Shown here: positions 36,375-44,334 of the stretch, in pieces | How positions within the stretch are numbered: the first letter of the stretch is position 1 | Layout of the letters: every line of letters starts with the position of its first letter | From: JBDWFY01 sp965275915 | Lineage (GTDB): Bacteria; Pseudomonadota; Alphaproteobacteria; Rhizobiales; Stappiaceae | Reading direction: 5' to 3' | Length of the DNA: 64,000 bases | Assembly (NCBI GenBank): GCA_965275915.1 | Contig: CBDHYI010000007.1 | Coordinates: forward strand, 682,001 to 746,000 | The notes under the pieces: model-generated | The model's input: only the letters and a program-made list of their open reading frames with translations | The model's database searches: none | What the model was told of the DNA's origin: nothing | Made by a program: the position numbers and the translations under genes

Positions 36375-37168
36375 CGGCAATCCGGATTGACCACATTTCC
36401 AAGACCTTCGTTTCCAACCGCACGGGTGAGGAAGTCGTCGCACTTGCAGGGGTCGAACTCGAAATCGCACCGGGCGAATTCGCCGCGATCGTCGGACCGT
36501 CCGGTTGCGGCAAGTCAACCCTGTTGTCGATCATCGCCGGAATTTTGAAACCAAGCTCCGGCACCGCCTATCATTATGATGTGCCGATCCACGGACCCGC
36601 CCCGGACCGCGGCGTGCTTTTTCAGGACTACGCCCTGTTTCCCTGGCTCACGGTCCGCCAGAACATTTCATTCGGTCCCAAGGCAAGAGGCCTGCCTTCC
36701 GCGGAGTGGCATCAGGAAGTCGAAAGGCTGATCTCGGTCGTTGGACTTTCCGGTTTTGAGAACCGGCTGCCGCACGAGCTTTCCGGCGGAATGCGCCAAC
36801 GCTGCGCCCTTGCGCGCATGCTGGCGAACGAACCTCGGACCTGGCTCATGGACGAGCCGCTGGCCGCGGTGGACCTGCAAACGCGCACGTTGCTTCAGGA
36901 AGAAATTCTACGGATCTGGGGTGAAGAGCGGGCGCCCACAGACCGGCCCACCGTCGTGTTCATAACCCACGGCATCGACGAAGCCGTGCTTTTGGCCGAT
37001 CGCGTGATCGTCCTGGGTCGCAGGCCGGGGCGGATCAGGGCGGACCTGAAAATCGACCGGCCCCGTCCGCGGTTCGAAAATCGCGACCTTGCTGCCGAAG
37101 GTGTGCTTGTCCAACAGATCTGGGACCAGATCAGGGACGAAGCCCGCTCGGCAATTCTGGAAGACTGA
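36371..37168 (+). CDS. ABC transporter ATPase (SsuB/TauB-like)
   Basis: A 265-residue ATPase with Walker A GPSGCGKSTLLSIIAG, Q-loop FQDYALFPWL, signature LSGGMRQRCALARM, Walker B TWLMDEPLAAVD and switch FITHGIDEAV. It lacks a C-terminal TOBE domain, as expected for the sulfonate/nitrate-type importers. It overlaps the second permease gene by four bases and the binding-protein gene follows 21 bases later. Confidence 0.94.
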   Translation: MTAIRIDHISKTFVSNRTGEEVVALAGVELEIAPGEFAAIVGPSGCGKSTLLSIIAGILKPSSGTAYHYDVPIHGPAPDRGVLFQDYALFPWLTVRQNISFGPKARGLPSAEWHQEVERLISVVGLSGFENRLPHELSGGMRQRCALARMLANEPRTWLMDEPLAAVDLQTRTLLQEEILRIWGEERAPTDRPTVVFITHGIDEAVLLADRVIVLGRRPGRIRADLKIDRPRPRFENRDLAAEGVLVQQIWDQIRDEARSAILED

Positions 37169-37189
37169 CAACGACCAGGGAGGAATGAC

Positions 37190-38395
37190 ATGACTATGAA
37201 CAGACGCGACCTCATGCGTACCAGCGCAGCACTCGGCCTGATTTCGGCTTTCGCCGCTCCAAGAGCGCTAGCCGCCGGAAAGATCGAGATGCCGATCGGT
37301 GTCGGCACGCATACGAATGGCGGGCCGCTGGTCGTCTACATGCAGGAAAAAGGTCTGATTGAGAAAGCCTCCAAAGCGGCCGGCGTCGATGTTGCACCCG
37401 AGTTTCAGGATTTTCAGGCGCTGCTGCGCATGCTTCAGGGCGTTGCCGCGGGTCAGCTTCAATACGGTATGCTCGGCTCGACGCCGCTGATCCGGTTGCT
37501 CGCAACCCCCAATCCCACGATTCCGATCGCCATTGCCGGCGGCGGACTGGATTTCCCCGTGCAGGTACCACCCGACAGCCCGATCCGCAATATGGAAGAT
37601 ATGCGCGGCAAGACGGTCCTGACGATTGTCGGCTCCGACCTGCATCTGCAATGGGTCAACATGCTGAAAGCCTATTTCGACACGTCCGATGCAAAAGGCC
37701 TCGACATCACCATGCGCAACATCACAGCGGTCACCGAACTCTTCGAACCGCAGAGCGGCATCGATGCTGTTGTCGGGCTCAATCCCGGTTCGTTCGGAGC
37801 GGAAGAACGCGGTGTTCTCAGCACCCTCATGACCAACTACGGAACAACCGGGAAGCACTACGACGGACCGGAAGGCAAGGGCGAGGGTCATACGCTTTCA
37901 TGGTTCAAGAAAACACCGTTCGCACCCGAAGCCTTCTATCCGCACCGGATCTGGTGGGCCGTGCGCCAGCAGTTCCTGGAAGAAGCGCCTGAGGCCGTCA
38001 CGGCCTTCCTTGTCGCCAACCACCAGGCGGCCGAGGCGTTGTCGGAAATGGAGCCCGCTCAAGTGACCGAAATCATCGGAAGCCACTGGCCGAAATCCGC
38101 TTCTGTCGACGCGAAAAACGCCGTTGTCGACGTGACGCTGTGGTACCGCCGCGGCTGGTCGTGGATCACGGAGGGTGATGCGGCAACGCTGGTCGGGCTC
38201 TCACAGGAGCCTGAAATCTTCGAAACGGCGCTCACAGCCGATCAGGTCAAAGCGACTCTCGAACGCGGTGCGGGCGCAACGCAAACGGCCTATTCCCAAG
38301 TCGGCAGCAAGCCGGAGACGGAAGTCTTTACCGACCCGTCGGCAGGCGATGTCCGTGGCTTGCCGCAATGGCAAATCACGGAATGGTCCCTCTGA
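37190..38395 (+). CDS. ABC transporter substrate-binding protein (Tat-exported, SsuA-like)
   Basis: A 401-residue binding protein with a twin-arginine signal (MNRRDLMRTSAALGLISA, cleavage near RALA-AGK), a GGGAGG site before its ATG and a NitT/TauA-type fold pattern (VYMQEKGLIEKASKAAGVDVAPEFQDFQALLRMLQGVAAGQLQYGMLGS). It is longer than typical SsuA proteins. Export by Tat implies folding in the cytoplasm, often with a cofactor or fast folding. The ligand is unknown; linkage to a sulfatase gene suggests a sulfonated or sulfated organic compound. Confidence 0.88.
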   Translation: MTMNRRDLMRTSAALGLISAFAAPRALAAGKIEMPIGVGTHTNGGPLVVYMQEKGLIEKASKAAGVDVAPEFQDFQALLRMLQGVAAGQLQYGMLGSTPLIRLLATPNPTIPIAIAGGGLDFPVQVPPDSPIRNMEDMRGKTVLTIVGSDLHLQWVNMLKAYFDTSDAKGLDITMRNITAVTELFEPQSGIDAVVGLNPGSFGAEERGVLSTLMTNYGTTGKHYDGPEGKGEGHTLSWFKKTPFAPEAFYPHRIWWAVRQQFLEEAPEAVTAFLVANHQAAEALSEMEPAQVTEIIGSHWPKSASVDAKNAVVDVTLWYRRGWSWITEGDAATLVGLSQEPEIFETALTADQVKATLERGAGATQTAYSQVGSKPETEVFTDPSAGDVRGLPQWQITEWSL

Positions 38396-38415
38396 ACCGA
38401 TTGCGCACTTGCAAT

Positions 38416-38450
38416 GAAGTGTTCCGGCAATACCTTAGCCGGAACACTTC
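38416..38450 (+). terminator. Strong hairpin after the ABC binding-protein gene
   Basis: GAAGTGTTCCGGC at 38416-38428 pairs perfectly with GCCGGAACACTTC at 38438-38450 around a nine-base loop. It starts 21 bases after the binding-protein stop and ends 17 bases before the LacI ATG. The following TATTC is only weakly T-rich. The likely role is to end or reduce the ABC operon transcript, leaving LacI with its own or read-through expression. Confidence 0.65.
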
Positions 38451-38467
38451 TATTCGGTAGAATCAAA

Positions 38468-39457
38468 ATGGGTCAACGCAGTCGCCTACAGGACGTCGCC
38501 GATGCGGCCGGAGTTTCGTTTATTACAGCGTGGCGGGCGCTGAACCAACCGGATATGGTGCGGGAGAAAACGGCCGAAAAAGTGCGCGCCGCAGCCCAGG
38601 ACGTCGGATATGTGGTGAACGCGGTTGCGCGCAGCCTTGTCACGGCCAAATCCGGCGTCGTCGGCATGATCGTACCGACGCTCGAAGACTCGATCTTTTC
38701 AGCGACGGTTCAGGGCCTCTCCGATACGCTCTCTCCAACATCCATGGAGATTCTGATCGGAATCTCCGGATATGACGCCACCCGGGAAGAAGAACTGATA
38801 CGCACCTTTATCGGCCGCCAGATCGACGCGCTCGTTTTGACCGGAAAGAACCACAACACGGCTACGCGGAAACTGATCGAGAAGTCAGGCATCTCGGTTG
38901 TCGAAATCTGGGATGTGCCGAGCAATCCGCTCGATCTCTACGTAGGTTTCTCAAACAGGCAGATGGCACAGGACGCGACCGCCTACCTGATTCAAAAGGG
39001 TTATCGGCGCATCACTTATGTGTCACCGGAAAACCGCGCGCGCGCGGTAGAGCGTCTCGAAGGGTATCAGGCGGCGATGACAAAGGCAGGCCTGGGAAGT
39101 CATATCGACTGGGTCTGGACGGCGCCAACTCTCCAGGGTGGCGCCGAAGCCTTTGAACACCTCGTGGAGGCAAAGCTCAAACCTGAAGCCATTTTCTTCA
39201 ACGGTGACACGCTTGCTGTCGGAGCCCACCTTCGTGCGAGCGCGCTGAAGATTGCCATTCCCGGGGATATCGCGATCATGGGTCTTCACGATACGGATAT
39301 TGCTTCCCAAGTCACGCCGCAACTCACAACTGTCCGCATTCCCCGCTACGAAATCGGTCGCCTCGCCGGAGAAGAGATCATCGGGCGAATAGCCCACGGA
39401 GCGGATGGTGACTCGCGAGATGTGGCTTACGAAATCGTTGAACGCGGGACAACATGA
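38468..39457 (+). CDS. LacI family transcriptional regulator
   Basis: A 329-residue LacI/GalR protein with the N-terminal helix-turn-helix RLQDVADAAGVSFITAWRALNQPDMVREKTAEKVRAAAQDVGYVVNAVARSLV and a periplasmic-binding-like effector domain (GVVGMIVPTLEDSIFSATVQGL, and later IPGDIAIMGLHDTDIASQVTPQLTTVRIPRYEIGRLAGEEI). I start at the ATG of MGQRSRLQ; the earlier in-frame start at 38414 lies inside the hairpin. It is the best candidate for the paired operators at 34722-34773 and thus the whole two-armed regulon. Confidence 0.92.
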   Translation: MGQRSRLQDVADAAGVSFITAWRALNQPDMVREKTAEKVRAAAQDVGYVVNAVARSLVTAKSGVVGMIVPTLEDSIFSATVQGLSDTLSPTSMEILIGISGYDATREEELIRTFIGRQIDALVLTGKNHNTATRKLIEKSGISVVEIWDVPSNPLDLYVGFSNRQMAQDATAYLIQKGYRRITYVSPENRARAVERLEGYQAAMTKAGLGSHIDWVWTAPTLQGGAEAFEHLVEAKLKPEAIFFNGDTLAVGAHLRASALKIAIPGDIAIMGLHDTDIASQVTPQLTTVRIPRYEIGRLAGEEIIGRIAHGADGDSRDVAYEIVERGTT

Positions 39458-39674
39458 ACGCGCTTTCCTCGTTGTGGTTAGCTGCAACAATGATGCTAAG
39501 TCCGAACATGAAACAACAATGCGGTTTAAGTGAGTGCATCAAGGACAAGCCTGATTTCCGGTTCAACGTGTCTTTACATTTTTGAACTCGGCAACTTATG
39601 AGAGAATAAGACCAACGCGAAATTCAATAGCGAGCCCGGTCAGGTCGTCTGGCTGTCGGACAGGAGCAGTTGCG

Positions 39675-40181
39675 ATGCAAGTGGAACTTCAGCGGCGCAC
39701 ACTTCTTATTTCGGCGATATCCATAGCTGTCGGCTTCCGCGCAACACGTCCGGTAGGGGCGCAGTCGATGACGCTGGACACGGCACGCGACGTCATCGGG
39801 GATCGCTACCAGACCTTTCAACTGGGCGATGCAGACCGGACCCTGGCCGGTGAGCAGATCGCCGATCTGGTCGCCGGCAACACGCTTTACGGCGTGGCCT
39901 CTCATGGGGAGCCCTATGTCGCGGCGTTCAGGCCGGATGGCAGCGCCAGGCTGGCGGTCACCGACGAGCCCGTCCAGTCCGGCCGCTGGTGGATCGACGG
40001 AGACGAGATCGTCGGCCACTGGGAGCGGACCGGTGGCGGCAGCCCGCATGCGCACAGCTATTTCGGCACCGGCGAAGAGGGCGTCTACAAACAGCGGCGA
40101 CGGCAGGGCTATGCTGACGGCCTGAACAAGTGGAGCATGTTCCTGGTCGACCCGGGCATTGCGGACGAGCTGATGCGATGA
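39675..40181 (+). CDS. Small secreted or periplasmic protein of unknown function
   Basis: A 168-residue protein whose first 30 residues form a signal peptide (MQVELQRRTLLISAISIAVG, cleavage near VGA-QSM). The rest has LAGNTLYGVASHGEPYVAAFRPDGSARLAV and SGRWWIDGDEIVGHWER, a pattern I have seen in small alphaproteobacterial periplasmic proteins without fixed function. AGGAGCAG lies before the ATG. It is on its own between the LacI and IclR genes, and the 217 bases upstream show no gene. I do not recognise a domain with confidence. Confidence 0.7.
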   Translation: MQVELQRRTLLISAISIAVGFRATRPVGAQSMTLDTARDVIGDRYQTFQLGDADRTLAGEQIADLVAGNTLYGVASHGEPYVAAFRPDGSARLAVTDEPVQSGRWWIDGDEIVGHWERTGGGSPHAHSYFGTGEEGVYKQRRRQGYADGLNKWSMFLVDPGIADELMR

Positions 40182-40228
40182 ATCCGGGTTCTGTTGTGAT
40201 GTGACAGAGGCCGACGAGACCCTGCCGG

Positions 40229-40978
40229 TTACTGAATCAGGGCCTGGATCTTCGCCAGTCTGGCCGCGCAGAGCTGCAGGGTCTCCCGTGTTTTTGTGTC
40301 GTCGGTCAGGCTCGCCGGCATGCTCGCGCCGATGGCGAAAGGCACGGGCCCGCGCTCGCCGACCGCAACAGCAAGCCCCTTGATGCCCGCCTCGAATTCG
40401 CCGACGGCGACGGCAAAGCCGTCTTGTTCGGCACGGTCAACGCGGGCGGGCAGTATTTCGGGATCGTGGGGCATCCCATCGATTGGCCGACTTGTTAATC
40501 CGGCCAGCCGTGCCGTGCGACCTTCGCGCGGCACATGAGACAAAAGCGCGATCCCGATGGCCGTGTGCGGCAGCGGCAAACGGCTGCCGACGGTAAACCC
40601 CATCGAAATGCGCGAGCGCGTGGTGGAGGACTGCGCCAACAGCAGCGCCCAGTCGCCGTCCAGCACGGCCAGCGCGATGTCATTGCCCAGGTCCTCCGCA
40701 AAGGCGTTGAGCACCGGTTGCACCGCGAAACCGATCTCACGGGCATGCAAATAGCTGCCGGCAAGCGCCAGCACGCGCGGCGCCAGGGCGAAATGGCGCT
40801 CGCGGCGCAGCAGATATCCGCTTTCCACAAGGGTCAGGCAGAGCCGGCGGGTCGTTGCCCGGTCGAATCCGGTGCGTTGCGACAGGTCCGGCATCGTCAG
40901 CCCGCGCCCACCGTCCTCGAAACACGCCAACAACCGCAGGCCCTTCAGAAACGCCGTGGAAATGTTGCGGTCCTGCAT
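40229..40978 (-). CDS. IclR family transcriptional regulator
   Basis: A 249-residue IclR protein: an N-terminal winged helix (STAFLKGLRLLACFEDGGRGLTMPDLSQRTGFDRATTRRLCLTLVESGYLL) and a C-terminal effector domain with ISMGFTVGSRLPLPHTAIGIALLSHVP and the closing EFEAGIKGLAVAVGERGPVPFAIGASMP. I start at the ATG of MQDRNIST with AGGG upstream; a longer frame reaches 41023. It is divergent from the Rieske oxygenase gene and probably represses or activates it through the palindrome between them. Confidence 0.91.
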   Translation of the reverse strand: MQDRNISTAFLKGLRLLACFEDGGRGLTMPDLSQRTGFDRATTRRLCLTLVESGYLLRRERHFALAPRVLALAGSYLHAREIGFAVQPVLNAFAEDLGNDIALAVLDGDWALLLAQSSTTRSRISMGFTVGSRLPLPHTAIGIALLSHVPREGRTARLAGLTSRPIDGMPHDPEILPARVDRAEQDGFAVAVGEFEAGIKGLAVAVGERGPVPFAIGASMPASLTDDTKTRETLQLCAARLAKIQALIQ

Positions 40979-41049
40979 GTGCGTGCCCTGATTGCGGGAC
41001 AAGCCACTTGACTCCCGCATCACTCTTTAGAACAATTATTGCTACAAAA

Positions 41050-41064
41050 GTGCGTTATACGCAC
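41050..41064. promoter_or_regulatory. Perfect palindrome in iclR-Rieske promoter region
   Basis: GTGCGT-TAT-ACGCAC is a perfect 15-base dyad, 74 bases upstream of the Rieske gene ATG and 72 beyond the IclR start. IclR proteins bind short dyads of this size near the promoters they control. No other dyad of similar quality is seen in the 159-base gap. Binding is inferred. Confidence 0.6.
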
Positions 41065-41137
41065 AAAATCCGATCTTGGCAACCGTCGATCCGGATTGTC
41101 CGGGCCGGTGCCATGGATCACGTGTGGGGAGGACAGG

Positions 41138-42454
41138 ATGCTCAACCAACAGGTCAATGACGAGATCACCCGGGTCGGCCGCGGGCAGCCGGCGGGCGAG
41201 GTGCTGCGTCGCTACTGGCAGCCGGCAGCACTCCTCGACGAACTGGCGGGACCGAGACCGGTCGTGCCGGTGACGCTGCTTGGCGAGCGACTGGTTCTGT
41301 TTCGCAACGAAAGCGGCGAACTCGGCCTCATCGGCCGGCATTGTCCGCATCGCGGGGCTGATATGTGCTACGGCCGGCTCGAGGACAACGGCTTGCGCTG
41401 CCCGTTCCACGGCTGGCATTTCGACCGCAACGGCCAGTGCGTCGAGCAGCCGGGCGAGCCGGAAGGCTCGCGCATGCATGAGCGCATCCGGGCGACCTCC
41501 TATCCGGTGGTGGAGCGCAACGGGATAGTGTTTGCCTATATGGGTCCCGGCGATCCGCCGGATTTTCCGAATTTCGACTGCTTTCGTGCGCCCTCCTCGC
41601 ATGTCTTCGCCTTCAAGGGGCTGTGGGAGTGCAACTGGCTGCAGGCCATGGAGGTCGGCATCGACCCGGCACATGCCTCTTTCCTGCACCGCTTCCTGCA
41701 GGATGAGGATCCCGACGAGGGCTACGGCAAACAGTTCCGCGACCGGGCGGCCAATACGGACATCCCGATGACCCGTCTGCTGCGCGATTATCCGCGCCCG
41801 GAGATCCTGGTCGATCAGACCGAGTACGGGCTGAAGCTGACGGCGCTGCGCCACATGGATGACGGCCGCACGCATGTTCGGGTCACCAACCAGATCTTTC
41901 CTGAGGCGATCTGCATTCCGATGAGCCGCGAAATGACGATTACCCAATGGCATGTGCCGGTCGACGACGAGACCTGCTATTGGTATTCGATGTTCACGAG
42001 TTTCGACAAGCCGGTCGACAAGGACCTGATGCGCGATCAGCGGCTGAAGGAACACCGCCTGCCCGACTACGCGCCGCTGAAAAACCGCCGTAACCATTAC
42101 GGCTTCGATCCGAGCGAACAGGCGACAACGACCTATACCGGCATGGGCATGGACATCAATGTGCACGATCAGTGGGCGGTGGAAAGCATGGGTGCGATCC
42201 AGGACCGCACACAGGAGCACCTGGGCAAGACCGATGTCGCCATCATCCGCTACCGCCGCATGCTGCGGGCGGCGATCGCCGACCTGCAGCAGGGCAATGA
42301 TCAGGCCCTGCCGATGCAGAACGGCGTGGATGCCGCATCGATCGTCGGGCCTCTGTCCAACGATGCCATCGCGGAAGGGTCCGACTGGGAAACGGCCAGC
42401 CGGGACGCCGATACGCAACGGCGCGCCGCCTGTCCGTGGGACGCAACGGTCTGA
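41138..42454 (+). CDS. Rieske non-haem iron oxygenase, alpha subunit
   Basis: A 438-residue oxygenase. The Rieske [2Fe-2S] ligands are C69-P-H71 and C88-P-F-H91, and a mononuclear iron site is seen in EVGIDPAHASFLHRF. The domain order is that of phthalate/vanillate-type oxygenases with a single alpha subunit. GGGGAGGACAGG precedes the ATG. It needs an external reductase or ferredoxin, not found in the window. Its stop is one base before the next gene, a GS-like ligase, so the two probably act in one pathway, for example hydroxylation or N-dealkylation of an amine or amide. Confidence 0.93.
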   Translation: MLNQQVNDEITRVGRGQPAGEVLRRYWQPAALLDELAGPRPVVPVTLLGERLVLFRNESGELGLIGRHCPHRGADMCYGRLEDNGLRCPFHGWHFDRNGQCVEQPGEPEGSRMHERIRATSYPVVERNGIVFAYMGPGDPPDFPNFDCFRAPSSHVFAFKGLWECNWLQAMEVGIDPAHASFLHRFLQDEDPDEGYGKQFRDRAANTDIPMTRLLRDYPRPEILVDQTEYGLKLTALRHMDDGRTHVRVTNQIFPEAICIPMSREMTITQWHVPVDDETCYWYSMFTSFDKPVDKDLMRDQRLKEHRLPDYAPLKNRRNHYGFDPSEQATTTYTGMGMDINVHDQWAVESMGAIQDRTQEHLGKTDVAIIRYRRMLRAAIADLQQGNDQALPMQNGVDAASIVGPLSNDAIAEGSDWETASRDADTQRRAACPWDATV

Positions 42455-42455
42455 G

Positions 42456-43910
42456 ATGCAGGAGCAGGTGCGCAAAACGATCGGTTCCGGATTCCTGATC
42501 GAGCAGGGCCTGCTGCCGGACGATGCGGCCGCCGAGGCGGCCGAAGCGGTCGAGCGGCTGCAGGCGGAAGGGGTCGAGACAGTCCGGGTGGTGTTCGCCG
42601 ATCAGCACGGCATCCTGCGCGGCAAGACCATTGTGACGGACCGGCTTGCCGCAGCGTTTGCGTCCGGACTGCGCGTGCCTTCAACCCTGCTTCTGAAGGA
42701 CACATCGCACCGCACCGTCTTTCCGGTGTGGTCCGAAACCGGGGACGCGCCGATGCGCGGCGCCAGCGATGTGCTGCTGGTACCGCAACCCGGCACACTG
42801 CGCGTCCTGCCCTGGTCGGCACACTCAGCCCTGATCCACTGTGACGTCGCTGAGGTGAGCGGCGCACCCGTCGACCTTGCCGCGCGGTCTGTCCTCAAGC
42901 GGATGACCGACCGTCTGGCGGACCAGGGGTTTGCCGCCGTGATGGGGCTGGAGGTGGAGTTCCAGATCTTCGAGGTGATCGATACGGCGCTCGCCCACGG
43001 AGACGCGACCATGCCGGGACGTCCGCCGGAAACCCGTGGGCTGAACCAGGGATACCAGTATCTGACGGAAACCCGCTACGGCGAGGCGGAAGCCGTGCTC
43101 GACCTGCTGCGGCGCACCGCCCAGGCCATGGACATGCCGGTGCGGAGCGTCGAGATCGAAATGGGGCCAAGCCAGTTCGAATTCACCTTCGCGCCGGCCG
43201 ATCCGATGGCGATCGCCGAAATGGCGGTCAACTTCCGAACCATGGTCAAGGAGGTCTGCCACGGCCGGGGCCTGCATGCCTCCTTCATGGCCAAGCCGAA
43301 GCTGCCCCATGCGGCGGCCAATGGCTGGCATGTTCATCAATCGGTCGTCGACCGGCGAACGGGCGCCAATCTGTTCACGCCTGAGCAATCGGGCAACCTC
43401 TCCGCCTTTGCCGGTCATTGGCTGGCCGGGCTGCTCGAACACGCCGCCGCCTCCTGCCTGCTCACAACGCCGACGGTCAACGGTTACAAGCGCTACGCGC
43501 CCTACCAGTTGGCGCCGAACCGCATCGGCTGGGGCGACGACAACCGCGGCGCGATGGTGCGCATGATCGCCGCCGCGGACGATCCCGCGAGCCGCCTTGA
43601 AAACCGCGTTCCCGACAGCACCGCCAATCCGTATTTCGCCCTCGCCTCGCAGCTCGCCTCGGGGCTCGACGGCTGGGAGCGCCGGCTCGACCCGCCCGCG
43701 CCGTTGGCCAGCCCGTACGACAACGGCGCCGAACACCTGCCCACCAGCCTGCTGGACGCGATCGGGCATTTCGAGGACTCGGCGCTCTACCGCGAGCGCT
43801 TCGGCCCGGAGTTCGTCGATTATCTCGTCCGGCTAAAACGTGCCGAATGGCAGCGCTACCTGATGACCGTATCGGAATGGGAGCAGAGGGAGTATTTTTC
43901 GGTGTTCTGA
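42456..43910 (+). CDS. Glutamine-synthetase-like gamma-glutamyl ligase
   Basis: A 484-residue GS-fold enzyme with the metal/ATP segments GLEVEFQIFEV and VEIEMGPSQFEFTFAPADPM, the ANGWHVHQSV histidine loop, and the ammonia/phosphate segment APNRIGWGDDNRGAMVRM and ENRVPDSTANPYFA. The loop differs from the canonical GSGMHVHQS, as in GlnA3/GlnA4-like or PuuA-type ligases that join glutamate to amines instead of ammonia. It is coupled to the Rieske gene. In aniline degradation a GS-like enzyme and a Rieske oxygenase work together, which suggests a comparable amine route here. Substrate is not known. Confidence 0.88.
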   Translation: MQEQVRKTIGSGFLIEQGLLPDDAAAEAAEAVERLQAEGVETVRVVFADQHGILRGKTIVTDRLAAAFASGLRVPSTLLLKDTSHRTVFPVWSETGDAPMRGASDVLLVPQPGTLRVLPWSAHSALIHCDVAEVSGAPVDLAARSVLKRMTDRLADQGFAAVMGLEVEFQIFEVIDTALAHGDATMPGRPPETRGLNQGYQYLTETRYGEAEAVLDLLRRTAQAMDMPVRSVEIEMGPSQFEFTFAPADPMAIAEMAVNFRTMVKEVCHGRGLHASFMAKPKLPHAAANGWHVHQSVVDRRTGANLFTPEQSGNLSAFAGHWLAGLLEHAAASCLLTTPTVNGYKRYAPYQLAPNRIGWGDDNRGAMVRMIAAADDPASRLENRVPDSTANPYFALASQLASGLDGWERRLDPPAPLASPYDNGAEHLPTSLLDAIGHFEDSALYRERFGPEFVDYLVRLKRAEWQRYLMTVSEWEQREYFSVF

Positions 43911-44174
43911 TGCCGGCGGCAAAAAACTGCAACCGCTGCCTAACCTTTGCACCGGGACGTTCCTCTAGTTGATCCAGATATTCGGCACGCCGTGTTGGGT
44001 AACGCTGGCACCATTATTTCGTTTCGGGTAGGGGCGGAGGATCCGCCATATGTGCTCCGCGAGTTCATGAAACGCTTGAGCGCCGCTGATTTGGTAGTAC
44101 TTGCATAACCACCACCTCCATCCAAGGCTTATAATTGGCGGGCAACCGTCGAAGCCCCGTACCGATACGACCAT
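43911..44174. other. Non-coding or uncertain segment after the GS-like gene
   Basis: These 264 bases lie beyond the GS-like stop. Two short leftward frames exist: about 69 residues beginning MVVSVRGFDGCPPIISLGW (to 44174) and about 61 residues ending near 43940. They overlap in different frames, neither has a clear ribosome site, and I recognise no family. A decayed mobile-element end is possible but not shown. I do not call a gene. Confidence 0.4.
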
Positions 44175-44334
44175 TAGATCGAGTAACGCTCAAATATTTT
44201 ATTAATTATTACTTTTAAAAAAAGAATTGTATAAATTATTATAATATCAAAAATGATAAAATTCAACAAAATAAGAGTGAAATAAGATATTTAATTCTAC
44301 ATATTTACTTATTTTTTCAATACTCACATCGCTT
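44175..44334. other. Very AT-rich segment beside the OLD-like ATPase gene
   Basis: About 160 bases of A/T-rich sequence directly downstream of the ATPase stop; one 60-base line here (44221-44280) contains only nine G or C. It contrasts sharply with the GC-rich Rieske/GS and rhamnose genes on both sides. It includes several runs of A and T but no clear gene, hairpin or tandem repeat. It may hold the 3' end of the ATPase transcript. Such a base composition supports transfer from outside. Confidence 0.7.

Noticed and set aside
41042..42475. Long leftward open frame opposite the Rieske gene (about 477 codons)
   Set aside because: The other strand encodes a Rieske enzyme with all ligands and a good ribosome site. 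The antisense frame has no recognisable motif and arises from the GC-rich codon pattern.
43940..44174. Two short leftward frames of about 61 and 69 codons
   Set aside because: They overlap in different frames, have no clear start site and no recognised family. A transposase remnant was considered but no conserved residues support it.
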